A stretch of 64,000 bases of DNA. Origin: Nannocystis bainbridge. Its GTDB lineage: Bacteria; Myxococcota_A; Polyangia; Nannocystales; Nannocystaceae. Below the pieces are notes generated by a model. That model searched no databases. It was given only the letters and a program-made list of their open reading frames with translations, and had not been told where the DNA came from. Below are positions 9,371 to 22,156 of the stretch, in pieces. The stretch covers positions 2,320,001 to 2,384,000 of the forward strand of contig NZ_JAQNDL010000001.1 in the NCBI RefSeq assembly GCF_028368995.1, read 5' to 3'. Position 1 is the stretch's first letter. Each line of letters starts with the position of its first letter. Made by a program: the position numbers and the translations under genes.

Positions 9371-9459
9371 GATTTGAAGACCCGCGTCTTGACGTTGGAC
9401 CACCGGCACATACGATTGGCGTGCCAGGCCGGAATCTAACCGGCATCTCGGATCGGGGT
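9371..9459 (-). ncRNA. tRNA-like module 2 with permuted halves
   Basis: Read on the minus strand, the order is as follows. ATC-CGA-GAT is a possible variable arm. The T-arm is GCCGG-TTAGATT-CCGGC (9428-9444). The 3' acceptor strand is CTGGCAC (9421-9427), then discriminator G and an encoded CCA (9417-9419). After a 7-base linker (9410-9416) come a 5' acceptor strand GTGCCGG (9403-9409), TG, a D-arm-like GTC..GAC (9386-9400) and an anticodon-like loop TTCAAAT. The two acceptor strands pair over 7 bp with one G-U, but only because the 3' half comes first. The anticodon stem and the D-loop GG are poor, so this may be a decayed or non-tRNA structure. Confidence 0.45.
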
Positions 9460-9537
9460 GTGGCTGGGCGTCGAGAGAGCTTCGTCCGACCTGTCTTGAG
9501 ATTGGGAGAGAACTTGAGCTTGATGCCAGCGAACCGC

Positions 9538-9618
9538 CCTCACCGGCAGGTGAAGGTGCGTCTACCGTTTCGCCACCCCGACGCGCGTGCAGATGTCGGG
9601 GGAAGGACTCGAACCTTC
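9538..9618 (-). ncRNA. tRNA-Leu-like module 1 with permuted halves
   Basis: Read on the minus strand, the T-arm GAAGG-TTCGAGT-CCTTC (9602-9618) runs into the 3' acceptor strand CCCCGAC (9595-9601) and discriminator A. An 11-base linker (9583-9593) follows. Then come the 5' acceptor strand GTCGGGG (9576-9582), TG, and a D-arm GCGAAACGGTAGACGC (9558-9573), which is close to the D-arm of bacterial tRNA-Leu. The acceptor strands match perfectly over 7 bp in the permuted order. The next stem-loop, with a 4-base TGCC loop, is not a normal anticodon arm. It begins about 75 bases after the stop of the gene at 9693-10454, on the same strand. Confidence 0.5.
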
Positions 9619-9692
9619 ATGGTTTCGCTCGTGTGGCGTTCAGATTGAACTTCAGCTTGAGCTTGTCTCCCTGACGGGAATTCTTGGGCCTC

Positions 9693-10454
9693 CTACTTCT
9701 TGACCGGGCCCTCGGCCTGGGTGCCCTCGAAGATGAAGTCGAGGATCCGGCGTCCGGCACCGACCTCTGTGGCGTCGATCGTGTTGGCGCGCTCGCGGGC
9801 GAACTTGACCGCCTCGTGGAGCTTGGTGATGCGCTCGAGCAGCGCCTTCTTGCGCGGGCGAGGGATCGCGCCGCTGCGCTTGATCGTGGTCCAGTGACCG
9901 ACGACCACGTCCTCGGTGATGAGCTGCGTCTGCGCCGGGTGGTGCTCGGTCGCGTGGTACAGCACGATCGGCCGCTGCTCCTTGCGGGTCTTCTGCGTCT
10001 GCACCGGGTCGCTCTGGTGCAGCCCGGTGCCGGCGTCGTACGACCAGCGCTCGGCCGGGTCGAGCTCGACCATCTTCTCGATGAAGGTCTGCAGGTCGTG
10101 CAGCTCCTTCTCGAGGAACAGCAGGTAGGTCACCGGCACCTGCGGCAGGAACACCTTGCCGTCGACCACCACGTCGGCCCGCGCCTCGCAGTTCGACCAG
10201 TCCTTGGTGGCGACCGTGTCGAGCAGCGACACCAGCGCCCCGCCGATGTCCTTGATCGCCGCCTCATAGGTCAGCTGCACCACCTGCGAGTCGTCGGGGA
10301 AGGTCTCGCCGTCCTCGCGCCGCGGGGTGAATTTCTTGTGGTGGCCCGTCATCAGCGACGGCTGCTGCGTCGACTTGTGGAGGCTGGTGATGAGCGTGTG
10401 GAGCTCGGTCCGGCGGCCCTTCTCGACCGCGAGGATGGCATTGAGCTTGGGCAT
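9693..10454 (-). CDS. uncharacterised 253-residue protein beside tRNA-like locus
   Basis: It is a soluble protein without signal peptide or membrane segment, rich in charged residues. The segment MTGHHKKFTPRREDGETF (about residues 40-57) and the C-terminal IDATEVGAGRRILDF look strongly conserved in style, but I cannot name the family with confidence. The ATG at 10454 is preceded by GGAGG with 5-base spacing, one of the clearer Shine-Dalgarno sites in the window. The stop is followed directly, on the same strand, by the two permuted tRNA-like modules, so co-transcription is likely and a role in RNA metabolism is possible. It is divergent from the N-acyltransferase gene. The longer upstream ORF extension was rejected because of the strong ribosome site. 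Confidence 0.8.
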   Translation of the reverse strand: MPKLNAILAVEKGRRTELHTLITSLHKSTQQPSLMTGHHKKFTPRREDGETFPDDSQVVQLTYEAAIKDIGGALVSLLDTVATKDWSNCEARADVVVDGKVFLPQVPVTYLLFLEKELHDLQTFIEKMVELDPAERWSYDAGTGLHQSDPVQTQKTRKEQRPIVLYHATEHHPAQTQLITEDVVVGHWTTIKRSGAIPRPRKKALLERITKLHEAVKFARERANTIDATEVGAGRRILDFIFEGTQAEGPVKK

Positions 10455-10538
10455 GGGCCCCTCCGATGGGTGGGCGACGAGGCTATCGGCCGGGCAGCCC
10501 CAGTCAAGGCCGCAGGTTGCGTTCGCCGCCGCGCGCGG

Positions 10539-10544
10539 AATACT
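10539..10544 (+). promoter_or_regulatory. -10-like box just before lnt
   Basis: AATACT lies 7 bases upstream of the GTG start at 10552, so the transcript would be nearly leaderless. No Shine-Dalgarno sequence precedes the start. Confidence 0.35.
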
Positions 10545-10551
10545 CTCGCGC

Positions 10552-12138
10552 GTGCCCTCCGACCGCGCGCCGACGCTCCGCCTGCTGGCCGCCGCCAGCA
10601 CCGGCGCCCTCCTGGCCGCCTCGTTCCGCCCGCACGGTCTGCCCGCGCTGGCGTGGCTCGCCGTCGCACCACTATGGGTCGCCGCCCGCGGAGCGCCCGA
10701 CTGGCGCGCGGGCCTGCGCCTCGGCCTCGTCGCCGGCCTCGTGACCGGCGCGATCGGCTACCCGTGGATGATCGATCTCTTTCACACCTTCGGCGAGCTC
10801 GATCTGTGGCTGAGCATCCCGCTGTTCGGGGTGTTCGCGGCGTGGACGGCGGCGCCGCTGGCGGCGTGGGCGGCGATGGTGTCCGCATGGACAGGTCCTT
10901 CAAGACATGTCCCATGGGTCATGTCGATGGCCCTGCCCGGGCTGTGGTGGTCGTGGCCGATGGTGTTCCCGTTCACGCTGGCGATGGGCCTGGCGTTCCG
11001 ACCGGCGTGGATCCAGGCGGCCGAGCTCGGCGGAGTGGCGCTGGTCGAGGTGCCGATGCTGGTGTGCGGGGCGCTGCTCGGCGAGGCCTGGCGCGCCCGC
11101 GGAGCCGCGCGGCTGCGCCTGGCCGCGGTCGCGCTGGTCCTGCCGCTCGCCAGCTTCGCGCTCGGCAGCTGGCGAATGGCCGCGCTGGCCGGCGAGACGG
11201 TCCGCACCGTCGCCGTCGGCTTGGTCCAGCCCAACATCCCGCTGCTGTGGTCCGACCGCCCGGCCAAGCTCGAGCGCCTGCGCGAGCCGTCAGCCCGCGC
11301 CGAGGCCGAGGGCGCCGCGCTGGTGGTGTGGCCGGAGAACATGTTCCCGTGGACGCTGAACCGCCCGTTCGAGCGCGACTTCAGCGACGACGACCGGGTG
11401 CTGCGCCGCCACGCGCTGCCGACGGTGTTCGGGGCCGGCACCGCCGCCGACAGCGATCCGTACGGCTACAACTCGGTGATCCACATGGCCGCCGACGGCC
11501 GCGTGCTGGGCCGCTACGACAAGATCTTCCTGGTGCCTCTGGGCGAAGAAATCCCGCTGGTCGACCCGGAGTGGGCCAAGGGCCTGGTGCCGGGCATGGC
11601 CCACAACTTCCGCGGCGAGGGCCCGGGGCGCCTGGTGGTCCAGCCGGGGGCCGCCGGCAGCGAGGCGCCGCCGCTCACGCTCGGCCCGCTGGTCTGCTAC
11701 GAGGACGTGCTGCCCACCTACGCGCGCGCCGTCGCCGGCCAGCCCGGCGGCATCGAGGCGTTCGTCAACCTCACCAACGACACGTGGTTCGGCGCGACGG
11801 CAGAGCCGCGGCAACACCTGGCGCTGTCGCAGTTCCGCGCGGTCGAGCACCGGATCCCGCTGCTGCGCGCGGTCAACTCGGGCCCGAGCTCGCTGGTCGA
11901 CCGCACCGGCCAGGTGGTCGCCTCGACCGACGTGCGCGCCGTCAGCGTCGACGCGCCGGTGCCACCCGAGCACCTGGTGGTCCAGCTCGAGCTCGGCCGC
12001 GACACCGCCTCGGCGCCGACGATCTACGCGCGCTTCGGCTGGCTGTTCGGACATGTCTGCCAGGCCAGCGTTGTGGTCGTCCTGGCGCTACTGTGGCGCC
12101 GCCGCAAGCTCAGCGCCACGGCGCGCCCTCGGACGTGA
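10552..12138 (+). CDS. lnt: apolipoprotein N-acyltransferase
   Basis: The protein has 528 residues. An N-terminal block of membrane helices (about residues 1-205) precedes a carbon-nitrogen hydrolase domain (about 220-480), and a last membrane helix closes the protein. The catalytic triad is visible: Glu in VVWPENMFPW, Lys in RYDKIFLVPLGEE and Cys in LVCYEDVLP. The enzyme transfers the third acyl chain to lipoproteins in the inner membrane, which fits a genome so rich in lipoproteins. The GTG at 10552 gives the first hydrophobic segment. Three 14-bp repeat units lie in a loop between helices (10891-10932). The 3' end overlaps the convergent NUDIX gene by 29 bases. Confidence 0.92.
   Translation: MPSDRAPTLRLLAAASTGALLAASFRPHGLPALAWLAVAPLWVAARGAPDWRAGLRLGLVAGLVTGAIGYPWMIDLFHTFGELDLWLSIPLFGVFAAWTAAPLAAWAAMVSAWTGPSRHVPWVMSMALPGLWWSWPMVFPFTLAMGLAFRPAWIQAAELGGVALVEVPMLVCGALLGEAWRARGAARLRLAAVALVLPLASFALGSWRMAALAGETVRTVAVGLVQPNIPLLWSDRPAKLERLREPSARAEAEGAALVVWPENMFPWTLNRPFERDFSDDDRVLRRHALPTVFGAGTAADSDPYGYNSVIHMAADGRVLGRYDKIFLVPLGEEIPLVDPEWAKGLVPGMAHNFRGEGPGRLVVQPGAAGSEAPPLTLGPLVCYEDVLPTYARAVAGQPGGIEAFVNLTNDTWFGATAEPRQHLALSQFRAVEHRIPLLRAVNSGPSSLVDRTGQVVASTDVRAVSVDAPVPPEHLVVQLELGRDTASAPTIYARFGWLFGHVCQASVVVVLALLWRRRKLSATARPRT
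10891..10932 (+). repeat. three 14-bp hairpin-repeat units inside lnt
   Basis: Units begin at 10891, 10905 and 10919 (acaggtccttcaag, acatgtcccatggg, tcatgtcgatggcc). They encode the loop residues TGPSRHVPWVMSM between membrane helices. Confidence 0.75.
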
Positions 12139-12568
12139 TGAGCGACAGCGGATGCACCGGCAGGCCGCGCTCGACCGCGGCGAACAGCTCCTCGACCTCT
12201 TCCCCGCGCAGCGGCAGCGCCCGCAGCTCGGCCAGCGTGACCCACCGCGCCTCGAGCGAGTGCTCGTCGGCGTGCGACTTGGGCGGGCGATCGTCGACGG
12301 GCTCGGCGGTGAAGAACACCCGCACCCGCGTCATCTCGGCGTGGGCCGTGTGCTCGATCCGCAGCACGCCCGTCAGCGCGACGGGGATGCCCGTCTCCTC
12401 GAGCACCTCGCGGGCCGCGCCTTCGAGCAGCGCCTCTCCCTGCTCGACGCGCCCCGCGGGCAGGTACCAGAGCTGACCGTGCTTGACCTCGTGGACGACC
12501 AGGAACCGGTCGGCGCGGCGGACCACCACGAGGGCGAAGTAGTACGAGGGGACAGCGGGGCGCGGCAT
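12110..12568 (-). CDS. NUDIX hydrolase
   Basis: The protein has 152 residues. The NUDIX box GRVEQGEALLEGAAREVLEE followed by TGI is complete, with the RE-x2-EE-x-G core that binds divalent metal. The substrate cannot be predicted; the general reaction is hydrolysis of a nucleoside diphosphate linked to another moiety. The ATG at 12568 gives MPRPAVPSYYFALVVV, a normal first strand; a longer upstream frame is Arg-rich noise. It is convergent with lnt, and the two stop regions overlap by 29 bases. Confidence 0.85.
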   Translation of the reverse strand: MPRPAVPSYYFALVVVRRADRFLVVHEVKHGQLWYLPAGRVEQGEALLEGAAREVLEETGIPVALTGVLRIEHTAHAEMTRVRVFFTAEPVDDRPPKSHADEHSLEARWVTLAELRALPLRGEEVEELFAAVERGLPVHPLSLITSEGAPWR

Positions 12569-12780
12569 GTCGCGGCCGAGAGTACGACCGGCCGCCGCGC
12601 CGGCGCCAGAGCACGCGACCGCGGGCGGCCGATCGGGCCGCCAGTGCCTCCTGCGCCGCCGCAGGCGCGCGCCGACTCGCGCCGCGCACACCCCGTGAGC
12701 AGCGCTCGCACCCGTGTCGTCGCCAGACCTCGGAGCGAGGCCTGCGAACGCGCTCGCCTCGCTGCCGACCCCTGTCTATG

Positions 12781-12856
12781 ACCTGCCTTCAAGAACATGC
12801 CCTTCACGACATGCCCCCATGAACATGCCCTTCATGACATGTCCTCGACGACATAC
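12781..12856. repeat. 14-bp tandem hairpin array, five units
   Basis: Units start at 12781, 12795, 12809, 12823 and 12837, each close to acatgcccttcatg, ending in acatac. It fills the gap between the NUDIX start and the end of the Cys-rich hydrolase. The remaining gap sequence, 12569-12780, shows no gene. Confidence 0.85.
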
Positions 12857-12871
12857 CGGATGATCACCGCG

Positions 12872-13960
12872 TCACAGCAAGCAGCCCGGCTGCTCGCGGT
12901 CGCAGCAGACGCAGGCGGCCTCGTCCCTCCGGATCGCGCAGCGCCCGGAGTCCCTCGGCGTGCCCTCGGGGTCGCCGACCTGGCGGCAGTGCTGCACGCA
13001 GTTGGTCGCGGCCAGCTTGCCGCGCACGCAGGCGACCATCGCGGCGCCGTCGCAGTAGGCGTCGCTGGTCTCCTCGACGCACGCGGTGCCGGGGCCGAAG
13101 CCGCACCCGAGCTCGCCGCTGCCCTCCACCGGCACGCCGGCGGGGTCGTAGGCGAAATCAAAACCCTTGTCCTGGCACAGCTCGTCGGCCGTGCGCAACA
13201 CCGGCCCCGCCCCGGGCAGCCGCGGGTCCTCGCCGCGCCACGGCACCTTCGGCGCCATCACGTGCCATAGCGCGGTCCACGTCTGCCAGTCGTGCCCGCC
13301 CGGGCGGGTGAACACGCGCTCCGGCGGCAGCATGCGCCCCAGCAGCGCCCGCCCGCGGTCGCCGTCCTCGGTCCCGTAGGCGAGGAAGATCGGCGGGTTC
13401 TTGGCCGCGCTCGCCTGCTTGAGCCAGCGCCAGATCTCGTAGTCCCACGGCCCCGCCTCGGCCTGCGGCTGCCACTGCTCCACGCCGGTCTCCTCGATCG
13501 GCTTCAGCGTGCGCCGGCGCCCGAGGTACGGCGCCATCAGGACCACGCCGCTGATCTCGCCCGGGTGCATCGACGCCGTCCAGATCGCCCCCATCCCGCC
13601 CATCGACAGCCCGACCAACCACACGCGCGCGTAGCCGGCCGCGCGCGCCGGTGCGACGACGTCGGTCCACAGCCGCGTCTCGGTCGACTGCTCGGCGTAA
13701 TAGCCCGAGTGCGCGTCGGCCAGGATCACGTCGACGCCCGCGGCCTCGATCTCGGCGACGAAGCCGTGGCGCACGAACTCCTGCGGCGCGTCGCCGTGGC
13801 CTTGCAGCAAGATCGCCACCGTGTCGCTGCGCTCACCCGCGTGGGCCCGCAGCTCGCTGTGGCGCATCGGCACCTGGGTCGCGAGGGGGAACGGACAGGC
13901 CGCCAGCGCCGCGACCGCGAGCGCGCCGAGGCCGGCGCCGATCCTCAGAACCTGGCTCAT
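12872..13960 (-). CDS. alpha/beta hydrolase with Cys-rich tail, exported
   Basis: The protein has 362 residues. A signal peptide (MSQVLRIGAGLGALAVAALA, then ACPFP) suggests export, possibly lipidation at Cys-22. The hydrolase core (about residues 45-245) has an LQGHGD oxyanion strand, nucleophile GLSMGG, acid in YGTEDGDRG and a His in RPGGHDW. This resembles esterase/depolymerase families. The last 110 residues hold about a dozen cysteines ending in CVCCDREQPGC, likely a disulfide-bonded module. The start ATG has GGAGAGG 8 bases upstream. The substrate is unknown. Confidence 0.8.
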   Translation of the reverse strand: MSQVLRIGAGLGALAVAALAACPFPLATQVPMRHSELRAHAGERSDTVAILLQGHGDAPQEFVRHGFVAEIEAAGVDVILADAHSGYYAEQSTETRLWTDVVAPARAAGYARVWLVGLSMGGMGAIWTASMHPGEISGVVLMAPYLGRRRTLKPIEETGVEQWQPQAEAGPWDYEIWRWLKQASAAKNPPIFLAYGTEDGDRGRALLGRMLPPERVFTRPGGHDWQTWTALWHVMAPKVPWRGEDPRLPGAGPVLRTADELCQDKGFDFAYDPAGVPVEGSGELGCGFGPGTACVEETSDAYCDGAAMVACVRGKLAATNCVQHCRQVGDPEGTPRDSGRCAIRRDEAACVCCDREQPGCLL

Positions 13961-13994
13961 GGGACACCTCTCCGCGCGGCAAACCTATCACCGT

Positions 13995-16900
13995 TCAGCG
14001 GCGGCGCCACAACACGCGGCGGGTCCACTCGCTGGCGGCGATCCGGAGGTCGTCGAAGTAGGTGTACGCGACCGGCACGACCACCAGCGTCAGCACCGTC
14101 GCGGTCGTCATGCCGCCGACGAGGGTCTTGCCGAACGGGCCGTAGTCGAGGCCCTCGCCGTTGGGGGTGGTGAACGCGAGCGGGATCATGCCGCCGACGG
14201 TCGTCAGCGCGGTCATCAAGATCGGGCGGAACCGCTGCATGCCGGCCTGGACGATCGCCTCCTCGCGCGACAGCCCCGAGGCGCGGGCGCTGTTGATGAA
14301 GTCGACCAGGACGATGCCGTTGTTGACCACCACGCCGAGCAGCAGGAGGATCCCGATCACCGCCAGGGCGTCGATCGGCGAGCCGGTGAGCATCAAGAAC
14401 CACCACACGCCGATGAACGACAGCGGGATCGACGGCAGCACGCTCATCGGCAGGATGAAGCTCTCGAACAGGAAGCCCATCACCAGGAAGATGAAGGCTG
14501 TCGAGAGCACCATCGCCCCGACCATGTCGTTGCGCAGGGTGTCGGTCTCGCGCGTGTCGTGGTCGGCGTCGAAGCTGATGCCCGCGGGCAGGCGGTAGGT
14601 GGCGATGAACTTGCGCAGCTTGTCCATCACCTCGAGCCGGCCCTCCTCGGCCAGCTCGAGCCGGATCATCGCCGCCACCCGCTTGTCGTTGCGGATCAGC
14701 GCCTGCTCGCCCTTCTGCACCGTCATCTCGGTCAGCACCCGCACCGGCACCACCGTGCCCGGCTTCTTCTCGCTCGGGACCTTGAACTCGAGCAGCTCGC
14801 CGAGCTGCTCGCGGTCCTCCTTGCGGTAGCGGATCCGGACCTCGATCTCGCGGTCCTCGGTGGCGCTCTGGAACCGCGGCAGCACCTGCCCGCGGATCGC
14901 GTAGGCGATCGAGCTGGCGATGTTGCCGGCCGGGATGCCGAACCGCTCGGTCATCGTCCGGTCGACCGCCAGCGCCAGCTCGTCGCGGCGGACCGCGTCG
15001 GCGCCGCGGTTCGACACCCCGAGCACGCCCGGCTGCAGCAGCAGCGCCGTCTGCAGCGCCTCGCGGGCCTCCTGCACCGAGCGGTGGTCGTCGCCGTACA
15101 GCGTGACCATGAAGGTGTTGTCCTGGCCGCCGTCGGCCCCGCCGAAGCGGGCCTCCTTCACCCAGCCGGGCCGGCTGGGCATCTTGTCGTAGACCTCCTG
15201 GCGGACCTCGTTGAACGGGCGCTCGCCGGGCTGCTGCGGCTCGAAGAACACCTGCACCTGGGCGAAGCTGCCGTCGAAGCCGATGTACTGGCCGGAGATC
15301 CGGTAGTCGTCCTTGACCGCCGCGATCGACCGCTCGACGTCGCCGAAGAAGGCCTCGGCCTCCGGCTTGGTGACGTCGGACGGCATCGAGTAGTAGGTCC
15401 AGAAGTTGCGCGTGCCCATGTTCTCGCCGTTCGAGAACTTGACGTGCTGCATCGGGATGGCGCAGGTCGCCAGCAACAACAGCAGCGACGGGATCACGAC
15501 GTCGATGCGCCGCCGCAGGCTGCCGCGCAGCAGCGCCCCGTACCACCCGTTGAGCCGCCCGAGCGTGGCCGCGTACAGCCGCCCCATCCACTGCTTCCAC
15601 CACACGTCGACCGCCAGCACGGCGCGCCAGCGCTCGCCCCGGCGGCGCAGCGGGTCGGCGTCGCCGAGGGCCATGGCGCTCGTCATCGGCACCAGCACCA
15701 GCGCCACGAACAGGCTGGCCAGCAGCGACACGCACACCGGCGTGACCATGCGGATCATGAAGAACTGCGTCGGCCCCGAGCTCAGCAGCGCCGCCGGGGC
15801 GAACACGATCATCGTCGTCAGCGTCGCCAGCGTGATCGGCAGCGCCACCTCGGAGCCGCCGTGCAGCGCCGCCGCGTACGGGCCCATGCCGCGCTCGCGG
15901 TAGCGGTCGATGTTCTCCGCGACCACCACCGAGTTGTCGACCACCAGCCCGACGCAGATCATCAGCCCGAGCAGCGAGATGATGTTGATCGACTGGTCGA
16001 GGAAGTACATCACCGGCAGCGACAGGAAGATCGACAGCGGGATCGAGGCGGCGATCAGCAGCGTCAGGCGGACCCGGCGCAGGAAGAACAGCAGGACCAC
16101 GATCGCCAGCGCCCCGCCCTGCAGGCCCGAGCTGGTGACCTGGTTGAGCGAGTAGCGGATCGCGTCGCCCTGCATGAAGAAGTCCTTGACGGCGAAGCCC
16201 GTCAGCGCCGGCTCGTGCACCGCCGCCTCGACGGCGACGCGGATCTTGTCGCAGACCTCGACGGTGTTGGCCTGCGACTCCTTGAGCACGAACAGCACCA
16301 TCGACGGGCGCCCGTTGAAGCGGTCGATGCGGTCGCTCTCGGGGTAGTCGTAGACGACGTCGGCGATGTCCTTGAGCCGCAGGCTCTTCTGGCCGACGAT
16401 CGTGTCCTCGAGCTGCTGGACGGTCTGGTAGGTGGCGAGCGAGCGGACGACGAAGCGCCCGTCCGGATCGCGGATCTCGCCGCTGGCGAGGTTGAAGTTG
16501 GCCTGCGACAGCTTCTGCGCCAGCGAGAAGATGTTGACCCCGGCGGCCTCGGCGAGCGGCCGGTTGAGCTCGATGCGGATCTCGCGATCCTCTTTGCCCC
16601 AAAGGTTGACGAGGGCGACGCCGTCGATGCGCTCGATGGCGCGGACCAGGTGCTTCTGCACCTTGTCGCGCGGCAGCTCGATCGACTCGTCCCAGGTCAC
16701 GCTGTAGAACGCGACCGGGATGCCCGCGCCCGACTGCTTTTGGATCCGCACCCGCTGGACGTCGGTCGGCAGCTCCGGCCGCGCGCGCGCGACCCGGTCG
16801 CGGACCTCGCGGTAGGCGACGTCCATGTCGGTGTCGCCCTCGAACACCAGCGTCACGCTGGCGCGGTCGGCCCGCGAGGTGGCGCTGATCTCCTCGAGCC

Positions 16901-17167
16901 CCGGCGTGGTCGCCAGCGACTGCTCGAGCGGCCGGGTGATCCGGTCCTCGATGTCCTGCGCGGTCGCGTTCGGGTACGGCACCTCGATCATCAAGAACGG
17001 CGCCGAGAAGCCCGACGGGATCAGCTCGAGCGGGATGCCGAAGAACGCGACGACCCCGATCACGACCGCGCTGAGCAGCGCCATCAGCATCGTCACCGGC
17101 CGCACCAGCGACAGGTGGACCATGCCGTTGTCGCGCAGCTCGGACCCCGGGACCGACGACGGCGCGC

Positions 17168-17171
<4 letters not shown>
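13995..17171 (-). CDS. RND efflux pump, inner-membrane subunit B
   Basis: The protein has about 1058 residues, the normal length for an RND pump. Twelve membrane segments can be placed. The first follows MVHLSLVRPVTMLMALLSAV, and the fourth carries GLVVDNSVVVAEN. Two large periplasmic loops follow the first and seventh segments. The motif has a single Asp (DN rather than DD), as in many HAE/HME-type relatives. The ATG at 17171 overlaps the TGA of the first pump gene (ATGA). Together with the adaptor upstream they make a proton-driven efflux system; no outer-membrane channel gene is present. The substrate is not predictable. The large in-frame extension upstream is antisense noise. Confidence 0.9.
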
Positions 17172-20779
<3,608 letters not shown>

Positions 20780-20782
20780 GGC

Positions 20783-22000
20783 TCAGCCCTCCTTGGCGGC
20801 AGTCTTCGGGGCGTCGGCCGCGGCCTCGGCGGGCTTGTCGTCGCCCGCGGGCTTGGCCTCCGCGGGCTTGTCGGCGGGCTTGTCGGCGGGCTTGGCCTCG
20901 CCTTCGGGGCGGCCTTGCATGTCGACGCGGGCGATCTTCGCCCCGTCCTTGAGGCCCGTCTGTCCGGCCACGATCACCGCCTCGCCGGGCCCGAGGCCCT
21001 TGAGGATCTCGACCCGCTCGGCGTCCTGCAGCCCGAGCTCGACGCGCACGCGGCGGGCCTGCTCGCCCTCGGGCACGAACACGTAGGTCTGCTCCTCGTC
21101 GTGGACGATCGCGCCCTTCGGCACCAGCGCGACGTCCTCGCGGTGGTCGACCGTCAGCGTGACCTCGGCGTACATGCCCGGGAGGAAGCCCTGGGCGCCG
21201 GCCAGCTCTTGCGGCAGCGCGACCGTCATTTTCACGGTGCCGGTGCCGGCGTCGACCGTCGGCGAGATCCGCAGGACCTTGCCGACGCCCTTGCGGCCCT
21301 TCGCCGCCTTGCCGAGCACCAGCGCCTCCTGCCCGACCTTGACGCGGTCGAGCTCCTTCTCCGGCACGAACACGCGGGCCACCAGCGTGTTGAAGTCGGT
21401 CACCTGCAGCAGTTCGGCGCCGTTGGTGACGAAGCCGCCCTCGGTCACCTTGCGCACGGTGACCGTGCCCGAGAACGGCGCCGTCACCTTGGTGTTCTTC
21501 ATCTCGCGGGTGCGGTCGCGCAGGTCGAGCTCGGCGATGTCGAGCTGGTTGCGGGCCTTCTGGAACTCTTCGTGGCCGAGCACGCGCTCGTTGTAGAGCT
21601 GCTCGATGCGCTGGAAGTCGGTCTGCGCCTTGGCCAGCGAGGTGTTGGCGCGCAGCAGCGAGTTGGCCTGGGCGTCGAAGCGGATCCTCGCCAGCACCTG
21701 GCCTTCCTTGACCTTGTCGCCCTCCTCGACCGTGAGGTCGACGAGCCGGCCGACCGACTCGGAGTGGACGGTGACCTGGCGTTCGGCCTCGATCGTGCTG
21801 GCGGCCGAGATCGTCGCCGTGATCGCGCCGCGCTCGACGGTGCCGACGACCACCGGGCTCGGTTGCTCGACCACTTCTGCGTCCGCGGCCTTCTTTTCGA
21901 CCCCGCCGGCGCTGGCCTGGCAACCGAGCGCGAGCGCGAGCGAGAGCGCCAACCAATGACGCGACGGACGGATCCTCGTGGGGGCGGGCGAACTCAGCAT
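20783..22000 (-). CDS. RND periplasmic adaptor (membrane fusion) lipoprotein
   Basis: The protein has 405 residues. A signal peptide ends in LALGC, an inner-membrane lipoprotein signal. Barrel-sandwich/lipoyl halves (about residues 50-105 and 185-215) flank a short helical hairpin (about 105-185). The beta-barrel and membrane-proximal domains follow (SPTVDAGTGTVKMTV, then LVPKGAIV). The C-terminal 60 residues are a Lys/Ala/Pro/Asp repeat tail (PADKPADKPAEAKP). It is first in a three-gene operon: its stop is 3 bases from the start of the first pump gene. It bridges the pumps to an outer-membrane channel encoded elsewhere. Confidence 0.92.
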   Translation of the reverse strand: MLSSPAPTRIRPSRHWLALSLALALGCQASAGGVEKKAADAEVVEQPSPVVVGTVERGAITATISAASTIEAERQVTVHSESVGRLVDLTVEEGDKVKEGQVLARIRFDAQANSLLRANTSLAKAQTDFQRIEQLYNERVLGHEEFQKARNQLDIAELDLRDRTREMKNTKVTAPFSGTVTVRKVTEGGFVTNGAELLQVTDFNTLVARVFVPEKELDRVKVGQEALVLGKAAKGRKGVGKVLRISPTVDAGTGTVKMTVALPQELAGAQGFLPGMYAEVTLTVDHREDVALVPKGAIVHDEEQTYVFVPEGEQARRVRVELGLQDAERVEILKGLGPGEAVIVAGQTGLKDGAKIARVDMQGRPEGEAKPADKPADKPAEAKPAGDDKPAEAAADAPKTAAKEG

Positions 22001-22156
22001 GTCCAGGCCTTACGCCTCGCGGCATAGCACGAAAGCGAAGAGATCGCCGCGGACTCCCGCAGCGCTCTCGCGGTCGATGCATCGCGCAGCGGAGGGCTGC
22101 GACCTCCGCAGCGCGCGCCTGGTTTCATCCGCCGACGAATTCTCGCGTAGGGGCCC

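Noticed and set aside
9371..9618. Two-piece (permuted) tmRNA
   Set aside because: Module 1 has a normal tRNA-Leu D-arm instead of the reduced tmRNA D-loop, and no tag reading frame ending in Ala-Ala is evident.
9048..9648. ORFs of 75-132 codons over the tRNA-like region
   Set aside because: They have no ribosome site and overlap structured RNA-like sequence; no recognisable protein features.
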